NCBI GenBank assembly: GCA_026874595.1
Contig: CM049310.1
Span: forward strand, 66,978,056 to 67,042,055
Reading direction: 5' to 3'
Source of the DNA: Sipunculus nudus
Taxonomy: Eukaryota; Annelida; Sipuncula; Golfingiida; Sipunculidae
DNA: 64,000 bases
Shown: positions 33,610-46,279 of the stretch, one piece after another
Layout: the number at the start of each line of letters is the position of its first letter
Numbering within the stretch: the stretch's first letter is position 1
Translations under genes and position numbers: made by a program
Notes under the pieces: model-generated
What the model was told of the DNA's origin: nothing
What the model saw: the letters and a program-made list of their open reading frames with translations, nothing else
The model's database searches: none

Positions 33610-34290
33610 TGTTCAAATGGCTCGAGAGACGGCTTTTATAGTATTAAAACCAATAAACACTTACAGGTTCGAGATAATAAATAGTCGTAGTGTCAGGGAA
33701 GCATCACAGTGAAAATCAAGTGAATCTTGAGCGGAACATGGGACACCACATTCACCTTATATACAAATGGGACTGAAAAATAGACTTAACAGCTCGTCAT
33801 TCATAGCATGTGTATATTTAATAATAGGTTTTCTGGGAGTGTCAAGAACTAATGTATTAATGCACGAGAACTTTAGAAATGTCATCTAGAAAAAAAAATT
33901 ACTATTGGGAAAAGTTAAAAGGAAAAGTCATGGAATTCTATATTCTTTCAGGATATTTTATTAGTACCCAAATAAATTGCTTTCTCAACACAAGCTTATT
34001 ATACGTTTGAATGATTATTTTTATTAGTGCCTTTTCACGACAAATATAATACATTTTTAAAGTGAATTTGTCAAATATTAGGCGAGCTAAAAGCATTTAC
34101 ATACCCCTACCCGTTATCAAGGCAACCTGTCCGCAGGTGCCGTGCTTAATGACGCGGTTGTCTATAAGTGGCCTAAAAGGGTAGCGTATCCGAAAATAAT
34201 CAATGTTAACATCTTAATTCATTTATTTGACATACTTGGGCATCGAAAAATACCTAGGTCTTAAAACCCAGAGGGGTGAACGGTGACCCA
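33610..34290 (-). repeat. ~0.7-kb dispersed repeat, copy 3 (inverted)
   Basis: Inverted relative to copies 1 and 2. In reverse it carries the CGCGTCATTAAGCACGGCAC core, TTTTTCGATGCCCAAGTATG and CATTTGTATATAAGGTGAAT. Together with copy 1 it forms a ~6-kb loop flanked by inverted repeats. Confidence 0.75.
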
Positions 34291-34599
34291 TTCTAGACCA
34301 TAGGCTGTTGAGTTTTCTGACTGTAACGTATTGTTCTTTCGGACAATCACTTAATTGGAATGAAAACAAACATTGTCTAAGGACTAATGGTTGTAAGTTT
34401 CCACCAGACAAGGCTTCTCACCGTGTAAGAAAGGCTTATATATGGGTGATTCTGAGATTAGTGGACAATTTGAAAGTTTACAGGGCGGAAAGATAAATAT
34501 CATTCCCAGTGTATGATTCAAGATTTGATTTATGCTAGGCTTCTTTAACAACAACAACACAAACTATTGTTTTCACTTGTAAAAACGTCGACCTGTTAA

Positions 34600-36130
34600 A
34601 ATACAATAAAACTACAATGTCAACTCCGCCACAAGCCTTTATTTAATACATATATGAACAACTGTACTTCCATCCAAACCCTACAAAAATAAGCTTATGT
34701 ATAATTTTAAAGAAAAATAAGTACTTCTTGAAAGGAAACTATCATGGTTATTTATGATTAACACTTTATTTGTTTTAATCAAATATGTCCACTATAGCTA
34801 ACGCAAAAGTATACCTGCTGATTGGTTTTACACCATCCTTTGTATGAATTTATGTTCTATAAGTAAACTTTAACTGAGGCTTTGAAGATCTCAACCTGTA
34901 ACGGAGTTGATTTTTTAAAAAATTATTCGAACAGCTTCTAATAAATTAAACAATCAAATTAACAAATATTTATTAGCAATAACCAATTACAGAACTCTTA
35001 TCATTCAGAAGCATTGATTCTAGAAAAAAAATGAAGACGGAGTTCTCAACTTGATTATGACCTTTTGATTCTCGTTTCACTATTGTGACGCACATACTCA
35101 TACCATCTGGCCACCATTTGTCCATTATTACCACATGCATTGCCAATAAACAATGAAGAACATAACTTTGCATGAGCTCCTTCTATCCTTCAACGAAACT
35201 ATCTTTGCAAGATGCAGACATGAACTTTTAAAACACAGCTTAATTGTAACGGAGTTGATACCTGTTCAGCTATTGGCAAAACAATCATGGCTGAGGAGAC
35301 GGAAAAAAATTATCTGAAACCAATACTGAAATCATTAAGATAGTCCATAGATGGAGCTTAATGTGCTGCATGAAATCAACTTACTTAAACTGGAAATCTC
35401 CCTGTGTCTTAACGTCTTAAGGAGCATGGCGTACTATTGTTGAAATTGTTTCTTTTTACTTCCAAACCCTAACTAAGTAATGCTGTTTAGGTAATAAAAA
35501 AAACAAGTAGTTGACGATGACCAAGGAGTATACTTACTTCATCTTTGAAATCAGCAATTATAATGAGTTCCTTTTCATTTACCTTTAAATAACGCTCTTA
35601 AAAATCATCCATCACCTCCGTTTAATCAACAACGTCACACCATTGCGACAGAGTTGATGTAACAGAGTTGATGATTTTTTTATATATGACCAGTGTGAAA
35701 CCACATGGTACAGAATTAGTAGTGAATAAATATGATGTCTGATCAGATACAGATTAACGTTAATTGTGTCATGGTTATGACCAGTTTCTGTGTGTACTTT
35801 TACTACAATTGGCGTAACAGAGGTGATGGAAGTATTAAAATGCATACCTTTGTAGCAGAATATTCCAGGAAATGGCAAATAATTCATCAAACTGAATGGT
35901 CATCCATTTCATCTGTAATCAGATGAAACAGTGGATGTGATTGGCTAAACAATTGTTATAATACTAAAGTAGATGGCACCACTATTCACTCGTAACGGAG
36001 TTGACGAAATTTCAGGACAAACCATTCATGGTCTTCCACTAAAAATCTTCAAGTTACATTCACCAGTACACAATCAAATATAAATATAATTGGTGAAACA
36101 GTTGATCAAAATTTGGATACTGTTACGGAA
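34600..36130. repeat. Scattered GTAACGGAGTTGA motif
   Basis: GTAACGGAGTTGA is exact at 34898, 35246 and 35992. Variants are GTAACAGAGTTGATG (35659), GCGACAGAGTTGATG (35645) and GTAACAGAGGTGATG (35814), with an inverted variant GTCAACTCCGCCAC near 34619. Sequences between the motifs do not align by eye. Confidence 0.6.
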
Positions 36131-36851
36131 CCTAATAACAGATCACGTAATCATGACGAGCATAAATTTTTGTTAGAGATAAAAAAAAATCAGATTCCAA
36201 CAAGAGTCTCTTGGCACACATTTTCAAAGTGAACAGTTCAAGCAAATCTTCCCGCTGAATGGTCCAACTAAATCCCAAAGACAATCTGTTGTAATTCAAA
36301 GTGAAGTTCAGGTAAATTCCCAAAGACAAACGGAAAACAATCTGTATAAAATCTGTATAAAGTCTTTATAAAGTCCGTAGAATATCTGTAACTGTGCAAT
36401 TATGGGAGTAGGTCACAAGACTGACGAAACAGTCGCATCATTTAGTGCCCGCTGGTTTTCCTTCTTCTCGGCTCTAAACACAGCCCCTATTTATAGCTTT
36501 TTCACCCGAAGCCTAGAAACTTTTAGTCCGGATACTTCCAAAGAATAAAGTCGAAACTTTTAGACTACACCGAACATGCTGTCTTTACACTCTGCGAGCA
36601 AGTCAGAGTTCAACAAATGCGGTTCCCATACCAACGCAAAGGGCTTGCGCCTAACACGAATCAGAATGTCAAGCACATGTTAAGCTATGTAAAATCCTGC
36701 GCATAATAAACAAATACATGTAACAATACCATGGATTTGGACCACAAATTTTACCTCTTATAAAACTTTATGTCTGCCGGTTGTGAAAAACGAGATTGCT
36801 TCGTATTTCTTTAATTACTATTTTTGCCTGGAACGCAGAGATTCATAAAAT

Positions 36852-36862
36852 CAGTGGCGTCA

Positions 36863-36909
<47 letters not shown>

Positions 36910-37211
36910 CCCATATATATATACCTTTTTTAGCGTCTCTGAGTGATATATTCAACTATATATCTATAATTATTATATATATATTCTTAATCATATTTCA
37001 CATAATTATAATATTTAAGAAAAGTTATTTTGTCAATTCTAAGCAAGATTTAGATATAACATTTTTTTAGAAAATAATTGCAATTTGCAATGTTATAATA
37101 TTATTCTCTAAAAAGTGGGGGGGGGGGGATGATTACACTGACCATCCCCCCCCCCCTTGCTAAAAAGTGGCGGGTATATATACCCCCATCCCCCCTATAT
37201 TGACGCCCCTG
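36852..37211. mobile_element. hAT-type MITE, 360 bp, perfect 8-bp target duplication
   Basis: Termini are CAGTGGCGTCAATATA on the left and TATATTGACGCCCCTG on the right (inverted, 15 of 16). Exact CATAAAAT copies flank it at 36844-36851 and 37212-37219. An 8-bp duplication and CAG...CTG ends are hAT hallmarks. The interior carries an AT microsatellite and a G12/C11 inverted pair. There is no transposase. Confidence 0.88.
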
Positions 37212-37571
37212 CATAAAATGATGTGTCATTAAATAACATGCAATAAAATTATAATTTCAAACCCAGGGTGTATCGGACAATATTTTGTCCCCTCATCTCA
37301 GAATCATCATATTTGTAATTACAAATTACCTAAAACACTGCAACCTTTACGCCTTGATGTAAAGGGACAGCGCATGTATAAGGCTATTCTGGTAAATTTA
37401 CAAAACACATATTTGCTTGAATTGATGAGTAAAATTTTTAATAATGCTATGCGTCTTGTTCAATTGTGTAACAAATCCGATGAAATAAAATAAAAATAAA
37501 TTTGAAGAAAGCGTCCAGGGAAAGACAGAGAAATGGGAAAATCTGTAGACGAGTCAATCAGCGGAAATAAT

Positions 37572-38041
37572 CTAGTTAACCCGCCCCAAACTGTAACAGT
37601 ATCAATATCAATAGTTAACCCGCCCCAAACTGTAACAGTATCAATATCAATAGTTAACCCGCCCCAAACTGTAACAGTATCAATATCAATAGTTAACCCG
37701 CCCCAAACTGTAACAGTATCAATATCAATAGTAAACCCGCCCCAAACTGTAACAGTATCAATATCAATAGTTAACCCGCCCCAAACTGTAACAGTATCAA
37801 TATCAATAGTTAACCCGCCCCAAACTGTAACAGTATCAATATCAATAGTTAACCCGCCCCAAACTGTAACAGTATCAATATCAATAGTTAACCCGCCCCA
37901 AACTGTAACAGTATCAATATCAATAGTTAACCCGCCCCAAACTGTAACAGTATCAATATCAATAGTTAACCCGCCCCAAACTGTAACAGTATCAATATCA
38001 ATAGTTAACCCGCCCCAAACTGTAACAGTATCAATATCAAT
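37572..38041 (+). repeat. 39-bp tandem array, 12 near-perfect copies
   Basis: The unit is AGTTAACCCGCCCCAAACTG then TAACAGTATCAATATCAAT. The only change I see is AGTAAACCC in one copy. The period is divisible by 3, so a 179-codon frame (37533-38072) reads a 13-residue repeat VNPPQTVTVSISI between a 14-residue head and a 10-residue tail. With copies identical even at silent positions, this looks like DNA-level homogenisation and does not look like protein selection. I do not call it a gene. Confidence 0.95.
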
Positions 38042-38079
38042 GGATTTGTTTTCCGGAAGGTCTCAAGTTTAACATCTTT

Positions 38080-39410
38080 ATGGATCTACAAAGGGGAATA
38101 TTGTCAAAGTTTACGAAGATAATGCAACGTATCAACCATTTAATTATGTAAATTTCAGGTATCATACAACCATATTACTCATTTGTCGACTGACTATAGA
38201 CTAACACTAAGAGCAACACTTTTCCACAGTATTGTGTTCATTTGTAGTTATTTTATATTTAAATGATTAATACCTTCATATTCGAAGTTAAAAACTAAAC
38301 AGTTAAACACATGTAAGTAGCGCCATCTAGCATGTTAAATAGTGTAAACTGTGTATAGTATTCCTACAAATATTTACACAAGCCAATGGGGTCAATGGTA
38401 ATAAATAACAAAATGCTTTACAGTATAAACATTATAAAGTGTGTGGCCCAAATTCCCATATGACATTCAATCAAGCCTTTGACCGGAATAGTATGATAAT
38501 TCTGGATTTCATAGTCTGACAGACTTATGTTGGATTCGCTTGCAAAGCAGAGCTTAAGTCAATGTGAGCAAATATCACAAACGGTAAATCATTTTCTTTT
38601 TTTAAGAATAAATGTGACTAAAACTTAAAATATTGACGGTATCATCCATTCTAAGTGCTCATTCCGAATTCATGAATCTTGTACTCGTATAAACCTTGTT
38701 TTTTTACAGTAAGCAATTATTTATGTGTCTGTCTGTTGTCTCTTTGTCTTTTTATCTCGGGGGGGGGGGGGGGTTCCAGCAGGCTATACTATACACTTTA
38801 TAGCATAATCAAGTTTTGCATAGACCCCTACATGAAGGATGTTCAGTGAAATGTCACAGGGTTGCACAGACAAACCCTTCTGTTTTGTCATGTAAAATTA
38901 CAACAAAAGAACTTAATATCTGCAATATCGACACCATGGCGCGATACTCAATCTGCCGATAGCCATGTCGCAATTAAAAAAAGATATATCGGTAAAGTGG
39001 CGCCTCCCTAGTATAACATATGTATTTACTACAAACTGTTCATATACAGACAGGCAGATCAGTACGAGTTTGTGCAGTATATATGTAATCAGAAACACAT
39101 TGTATCTTATCTGAAAATGAGCATAAAAGTAAAAACTGACACGTGATCATGCATAACAGAGTTAAATTTAGAAATGATTCTGCGCCATTCTGGAGGAGTT
39201 AGCGAGTAAGCAGGCTTTATGAGAAGACTGTGCCAAGAGGGGAGTCACGTCAGTGTTTTCCTAAAGAGGACCGGGTAAGTTAGGTAAATCATGATGCATT
39301 TTCCGCCACCACAAAGTTATTTTAATAATCGAAGAGCCGATTATCTATTATTCAGTTTCCACTGACCATAGCAAGTTATACTTACAAATTAAAAACAGGT
39401 CTAATTCAAT
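38080..39410. other. Unassigned, with a G15 tract at 38759-38773
   Basis: AT-rich single-copy-looking sequence without recognisable coding or RNA features. A strong splice-donor-like GACCGGGTAAGTTAGG lies near 39268, but no exon can be supported. Confidence 0.4.
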
Positions 39411-39419
39411 AGCTGGTGT

Positions 39420-39556
39420 GTATTACAGAGACTGTCTGTATGACAGAGACTGTCTGTATGACAGAGACTGTCTGAATGACAGAGACTGTCTGTATTACAG
39501 AGACTGTCTGAATTACAGAGACTGTCTGTATTACAGAGACTGTCTGTATGACAGAG
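39420..39556. repeat. 18-bp tandem array, 7-8 copies
   Basis: ACAGAGACTGTCTGTATG with T/G and AAT/TAT variants. ORFs on both strands here (YDRDCL and CNTDSL repeats) are artefacts of an 18-bp period. Confidence 0.93.
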
Positions 39557-39559
39557 GTT

Positions 39560-40135
39560 GTGACCGGACTGAGCAGCTGATTTCCCTGGGACTGAGTGCC
39601 TCAAGCCGTACACAACAGGGATGAAAGCAGACAGTTTATGAGCTTCATAAATCAAATGGTTCTCAACATATAAAGAATTCCTGCAGGAATAAAGCACCAT
39701 GACACCATTTGAATTTTTACCACAACTGAGTTGGAGGATTAAAACACACGATGAATGATTGCATGAGCGTAAATGAAGAGCAAAAGCCGACCTGACCTCC
39801 GGCTTGGTGATAATTCAGCTCTTTTATTATCTATTATCGGGGGATGATGACGAGCAACATAGAAGCTTAAAATGAGTGGTTTGTTTAAAACGGCCAATCG
39901 AAACATAAACTTGTTCACTGACTGTTGTGCAACAGGTTATTGTGCGTTCACCATCATATCATGTTCCTCACTACAGGCGTACGGTTACCACAGTCCAGAA
40001 CGATGCGTATGTCAGTCCGTAGATGACGGTGAAAGCTTGTTTAAAAATGTTATCAAATGGATACACCGGTAAACGATTGGAGAGATGGTGATTGACAACT
40101 TCAATGCAACTAAGAAGATTTGAAGGGGATAATAT
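39560..40135. other. Unassigned sequence between two arrays
   Basis: No gene, RNA or repeat was recognised. Short ORFs of up to 68 codons have no motif. Confidence 0.4.
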
Positions 40136-40139
40136 GACT

Positions 40140-40415
40140 TGCTGTTAATCACTGCTTCTAAGATGGTCTGATGATGAGACAACGACAGGCGGTTCATCAC
40201 TGCTTCTCAGATTGTTTGATCTTGAGACACCGACTGGCTGTTAATCATTGCTTCTCAGATGGTTCTATGAGGACACGACTGACTGTAAATCAGTGCTTCT
40301 CAGATGGCTTGATAAAGACACAACGACTGGCTGTTAATCACTGCTTCTCAGACGGTTTGATGAGGACACATCGACCGACAGTAAATCATTGCTTCTCAGA
40401 TGGTTTGTTACTGCT
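40140..40415. repeat. Diverged edge of the 46-bp array (~50-bp units)
   Basis: Five or six units GACTGGCTGTTAATCACTGC then TTCTCAGATGGTTTGATGAG. They are recognisably the same unit as the adjoining 46-bp satellite but longer and more diverged. Confidence 0.8.
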
Positions 40416-43400
40416 CAGTTACTGTAACTCAGATAATTTGATGTGGAGATGACTGGCTGCTTAGTTATTGTAACTCAGATAATTTGATGTGGAGATGACT
40501 GGCTGTTTGGTTACTGTAACTCAGTTCATTTGATGTGGAGATGACTGGCTGTTTGGTTACTCTAACTCAGATCATTTGATGTGGAGATGACTGGCTGCTT
40601 GTTTACTGTAACTCAGATCATTTGATGTGGAGATGACTGGCTGCTTGGTAACTGTAACTCAGATAATTTTATGTGGAGATGACTGGCTGCTTGGTTACTG
40701 TAACTGGGATCATTTGACGTGGAGATGACTGGCTGCTTGGTTACTGTAACTCAGATCATTTAATATGGAGATGACTGGCTGCTTGGTTACTGTAACTGAG
40801 ATCATTTGATGTGGAGATGACTGGTTGCTTAGTTACTGTAAATCAGATCATTTGATGTGGAGATGATTGGTTGCTTAGTTACTGTAACTCAGATCATTTG
40901 ATGTGGAGATGACTGGTTGCTTAGTTACTGTAACTGAGATCATTTGATGTGGAGATGACTTGCTGCTTGGTTACTGAAACTGAGATCATTTGATGTGGAG
41001 ATGACTGGCTGCTAAGTTACTGTAACTCAGATCATTTGATGTGGAGATGACTGGTTGCTTAGTTACTGTAACTCAGATCATTTGATGTGGAGATGACTGG
41101 CTGTTTGGTTACTGTAACTCAGATCATTTGATGTGGAGATGACTGGTTGCTTAGTTACTGTAACTGAGATCATTTGATGTGGAGATGACTTCCTGCCTGT
41201 TTACTGTAACTCAGAGCATTTGATGTGGAGATGACTTCCTGCCTGGTTACTGTAACTCAGAGCATTTGATGTGGAGATGACTGGTTGCTTAGTTACTGTA
41301 ACTCAGATCATTTGATGTGGAGATGACTGGTTGCTTGGTTACTGTAACTTAGATCATTTGATGTGGAGATGACTGGTTGCTTAGTTACTGTAACTCAGAT
41401 CATTTGATATGGAGATGACGAGCTGCTTGGTTACTGTAACTCAGATCATTTGATGTGGAGATGACGAGCTGCTTGGTTACTGTAACTCAGATCATTTGAT
41501 GTGGAGATGACTTGCTGCTTGGTTACTGTAACTCAGATCATTTGATGTTGAGATGACTTCCTGCCTTGTTACTGTAACTGAGATCATTTGATGTGGAGAT
41601 GACTTCCTGCCTGGTAACTGTAACTCAGATAATTTGATGTGGAGATGACTGGTTGCATAGTTACTGTAACTCAGTTCATTTGATGTGGAGAGGACTGGTT
41701 GCTTAGTTATTGTAAATCGGATCGTTTGATGTGGAGATGACTGGTTGCTTAGTTACTGTAACTGAGATCATTTGATGTGGAGATGACTTCCTGCCTGTTT
41801 ACTGTAACTCAGATTATTTGATGTGGAGATGACTTCCTGCCTGGTTACTGTAACTCAGAGCATTTGATGTTGAGATGACTGGTTGCTTAGTTACTGTAAC
41901 TCAGATCATTTGATGTGGAGATGACTGGTTGCTTAGTTACTGTAACTCAGATCATTTGATGTGGAGATGACTTCCTGCCTGTTTACTGTAACTCAGATCA
42001 TTTGATGTGGAGATGACTGGTTGCTTAGTTACTGTAACTCAGATCATTTGATGTGGAGATGACTGGTTGCTTAGTTACTGTAACTCAGATCATTTGATGT
42101 GGAGATGACTGGTTGCTTAATTACTGTAACTCGGATCATTTGATGTGGAGATGACTGGTTGCTTAGTTACTGTAACAAAGATCATTTGATATGTAGATGA
42201 CTGGTTGCTTAGTTACCGTAACTCAGATCATTTGATGTGGAGATGACTTGCTGCTTGGTTACTGTAACTCAGATCATTTGATGTGGAGATGACTGGTTGC
42301 TTAGTTACTGTAACTCAGATCTTTTGATTTGGAGATGACTGGTTGCTAAGTTACTGTAACTAAGATCATTTGATATGTAGATGACTGGTTGCTTAGTTAC
42401 TGTAACTGAGATCATTTGATGTGTAGATGACTTGCTGCTTGGTTACTGAAACTGAGATCATTTGATGTGGAGATGACTGGCTGCTTGTTTACTGTAACTC
42501 AGATGAGTTGATGTGGAGATGACTGGTTGCTTAGCTACTGTAACTCAGATCATCTGATGTGGAGATGACTGGCTGTTTGGTTACTGTAACTCAGATCATT
42601 TGATGTGGAGATGACTGGCTGTTTGCTTACTGTAACTCAGATCATTTGATGTGGAGATGACTGGTTGCTTGGTTACTGTAACTCAGATCATTTGATGTTG
42701 AGATGACTGGTTGCTTAGTTTCTGTAACTCAGATCAGTTGATGTGGAGATGACTTCCTGCTTGGTTACTGTAACTCAGAGCATTTGATGTGGAGATGACT
42801 GGTTGCTTAGTTACTGTAACTCAGACCATTTGATGTGGAGATGACTGGCTGTTTGGTTACTGTAACTTAGATCATTTGATGTGGACAGGACTGGCTGTTT
42901 GGTTACTGTAACACAGATCATTTGATGTGGAGATGACTTCCTGCCTGGTTACTGTAACTCAGAGCAATTGATGTGAAGATGACTGGTTGCTTAGTCACTG
43001 TAACTCAGATCATTTGATGTGGAGATAACTGGTTGCTTAGTTACTGTAACTCTGAACATTTGATGTGGAGATGACTTGTTGCTTAGTTACTGTACCTGAG
43101 ATCATTTGATGTGGAGATGACTGGCTGCTTGGTTACTGTAACTTAGATCATTTGATGTTGAGATGACTGGTTGCTTATCTACTGTAACTCAGATCATTTG
43201 ATGTGGAGATGACTGGTTGCTTGGTTACTGTAACACAGATCATTTGATGTGGAGATGACTGGTTGCTTAGTTACTGTAACTCAGATCATTTGATGTGGAG
43301 ATGACTGGCTGTTTGGTTACTGTAACACAGATCATTTGATGTGGAGATGACTGGCTGCTTGGTTACTGTAACTCAGATCATTTGATGTGGAGATGACTTC

Positions 43401-43925
43401 CTGCTTGGTTACTGTAACTCAGAGCATTTGATTTTGAGATGACTGGTTGCTTTGTTACTGTAACTCAGATCATTGGATGTGGAGATGACTGGCTGTTTGG
43501 TTACTGTAACTAAGATCATTTGATGTTGAGATGACTGGTTGCTAAGTTACTGTAACTCAGATCATTTGATGTGGAGATGACTTCCTGCTTGGTTACTGTA
43601 ACTCAGAGCATTTGATGTTGAGATGACTGGTTGCTTGGTTACTGTAACTCAGATCATTTGATGTGGAGATGACTTCCTGCTTGGTTACTGTAACTCAGAT
43701 CATTTGATGTTGAGATGACTGGTTGCTAAGTTACTGTAACTCAGATCATTTGATGTGGAGATGACTTGCTGCTTGGTTACTGTAACTCAGAGCATTTGAT
43801 GTTGAGATGACTGGTTGCTTGGTTACTGTAACTCAGATCATTTGATGCGGAGATGACGGGCTGCTTAGTTACTGTAACTAAGATCATTTGATGTGGAGAT
43901 TACTGGCTGCTTAATTAATACTACT
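40416..43925. repeat. 46-bp satellite array, about 76 copies
   Basis: The unit is ATGTGGAGATGACTGGTTGC then TTAGTTACTGTAACTCAGAT and CATTTG. Recurrent variants sit at fixed sites (GGTTGCTTAG/GGCTGTTTGG/TCCTGCCTGG; CAGATC/CAGAGC/GAGATC). The GTTACTGTAAC segment is a near-palindrome. Units decay at both edges (40140-40415 and 43905-43970). Confidence 0.96.
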
Positions 43926-44226
43926 CTTGAGGTTTGATAAGGAGACTACGACTGGCTGAAAGATGAAAGGTTTAGACAGCATTTTTTGTTTAATCACCAT
44001 TAGGATGGGAAAGGACTTTCCACCTACCAATTGTGTTTTATTTATTAATTTATTTCAAATATATTTTATCAAGAAAGCCCATTCAGCTTAATGCTGTTTT
44101 TCAGTCGGTCCTGTTACAATTGCATATACATCATAACAATAGAACAGATAATAGAATACATGTATAGGCAATAAGGTGAATAAGAACTTCAATATGTTTA
44201 CTTAGACATATATAGATATTATAATC

Positions 44227-44880
44227 CTATACATGATACTTTAAATGGATTTCGGCGAAATATGATAAAACAATCACATGTGAAACATATACACAGTCAA
44301 CAATATTAAAATATAGAATAAATATCAATATGCAAAAATATATATTTAAACAACAGTTAATGTGATTCAACGAAGGTAGAAATGCAGTTTGTTCAGTATT
44401 AAGAATTGGAGAGAAAATGAAGTGAAATCGGGAAGTGACGTAAGAAATCGGATATGAGCTGGCAGTTTGTTCCACTGGAACAGTCCAGAATAGACAAACG
44501 AGGATGGATTTGTAATGTTCAAACTTTGGTTTGGATAAATGCAAATTACTTTTAGAAGTCCCTCTTGTTTGCTTTCCATGGGTTCCCGTTAAATATTAAA
44601 AGAATTTATTAAGGAGTTTGGTTCTTGGCCAATAAAACATTTAAAAAAACTACAAGTAATTAAAAGTAGCTGTAACATTTATCAACGGCATCCGCATCAT
44701 TATTCTGATAAGATCTGCTGAAGGTGTAGAGTTATCCAAGTTTTTTATTACTATACGAGCTGCTCGGTTTTGAATAAGGGTGCACAAGGCCGACTGCGGT
44801 AAACATTTGCTTACTCGATATAAAAGTCCAGTTCTAGGTTTAAGTTTTTTTTTGTAAACATGACACATGAGATTAACCAC
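44227..44880 (-). pseudogene. LINE ORF2 C-terminal region
   Basis: The upstream part (44650-44880) has SALCTLIQNRAARIVIKNLDN, matching the LQNRAARIV...L motif that follows LINE reverse transcriptases. The downstream part (44367-44579) has SSFVYSGLFQWNKLPAHIR, matching the ..FSY.G..LWNSLP..IR ending. A stop and frame change separate them. Non-functional. Confidence 0.85.
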
Positions 44881-44899
44881 TTTATATCGCTACCTTAAT

Positions 44900-45785
44900 T
44901 CACACCAAAATTCTTAACGCTTTTTTAAAAGGTATATCCTGGTTACATATCTTAAGATGATTAATTTAATTCATCTTGTTGTTCGCTTAGTAGAAGTGCA
45001 ACCGATTTATTTGAGTCTCTTTCTAGTGAACCGTTCATTGGCTTTGTCCAAACTCAGCTGAAAGCCTTGAATAGCTTTATTCATCGACACGAAAACAGTG
45101 TGGTATCATCCATCCGCATACATCATGCATTTGCAGTCGATGGATTCAAGAAAATATGTCCGGACCCAGGACAGTTTCCTGCGGAGCAACTATTTTTACA
45201 GTTTTCGCTTTAGATACATGTGTCCCCTTACTGCCTTTCACAGCTTGAGTTCTCACGTTAAGGTAAGAATTAAGAAAGTTTTTTTCACGTATACCATAAC
45301 TAAATAGTTTTTTTTCGAGAATTATATTTTATGATTAAGGCCATCAAAACATTTTTAATATCTAGGAAGCAGGCAGGTGTAACTTGTTTTCTGTTTTTAG
45401 GAGCCATCCAGTCATCAGTCATAACGTGAAGTGCAGTTTTGCTAGATCTGTTAGGTATATAGGCAGAAAAGAGATGATTCACACTGAATTAAGACATAAC
45501 AAGTTTCTTCACATGTACTTTGATTATTGTTGATGTATGACCAATAACTGATATTGGCCTGTAATTATAAGGGTCGGATTTGCTCCCAGCTCCTTTACAA
45601 AAGGGGGTTATACTAGCTGTCCGGCAGTCCTCAGGAAAATAACCAGTATTAAGAGAAAGATTAAAAATATGCGCAAAAAAAGATGAAATAACGGAAGCTG
45701 CAGTTTTAAAAAGCGCATTCCTAGAATATCTTGGTTTTGACTGTCCGAAAGAGACATCACTGTCTGTAAACAAACGAGTTTTCAA
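44900..45785 (-). pseudogene. LINE reverse transcriptase core
   Basis: The first block (45489-45785) contains YFPEDCRTASITPFCKGAG then DPYNYRPISV, the classic start of a LINE RT. The second (45300-45482) contains KTALHVMTDDW and FLDIKNV, where the FLD Asp is the first catalytic residue. A broken QG.VLGP block lies near 45190, and MMYADG at about 45105-45120 stands where YADD is expected, so the second catalytic Asp is lost. Several stops and frameshifts confirm a pseudogene. Confidence 0.9.
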
Positions 45786-46279
45786 TTAAAATGAATTTAA
45801 AGCTAACGTTTATTTCACACTGCAGATGGGACAGATCTTCGGTACACGAAGTCTTTATAGAATCTGTCACTTTTTTCTTCGGCTGTGCTGAAGAAGTCCT
45901 TAAACGTTTCTTCCTTTATCATATTTATATCGGATTGAGATATTTTAGAGGGTAACAAATTTTTAAGAGTTTTCCATAATATCTTTGGATTAGACTGATT
46001 GCTGTCAATATGATATGTGTAGTATTTATTTTTTGCGCTGTGTATTAGTTATATAGTTACGCGTTTGTATGTAAATTTTCCAAACGGCTGTTATTGATTT
46101 TCGTAGCCAGTTTATATAACAAATCTCGTCTTTACATTAAACGTAAGATGTGTTTAGGTAATTTAAACAACTTTTTTTCAATGGTGGGTGAACATTGAAG
46201 AGCCTGAGAAACTCCGTCCTCCATATTATCCATGCACCATCCGTATCTGTTTGTGATATTATACATGAATGGACTGGCG
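45786..46279 (-). pseudogene. LINE endonuclease-RT linker
   Basis: In broken frames: KKLFKLPKHILRLM then RRDLLYKLATKINNSRLENL, later DSNQSNPKILWKTLKNLLPS and KDFFSTAEEKSD. These match the K..W.......RR..L..K and ..P..LW..L..LL segments usual between endonuclease and RT of CR1/L2-like LINEs. Confidence 0.75.

Noticed and set aside
37533-38072. 179-codon ORF with a 13-residue repeat
   Set aside because: It is wholly explained by a 39-bp array with copies identical at silent sites. It is kept only as a low-probability lead in the findings.
39240-39285. Possible exon end (GACCGG/GTAAGT)
   Set aside because: An isolated donor consensus without an open frame, acceptor or homology.
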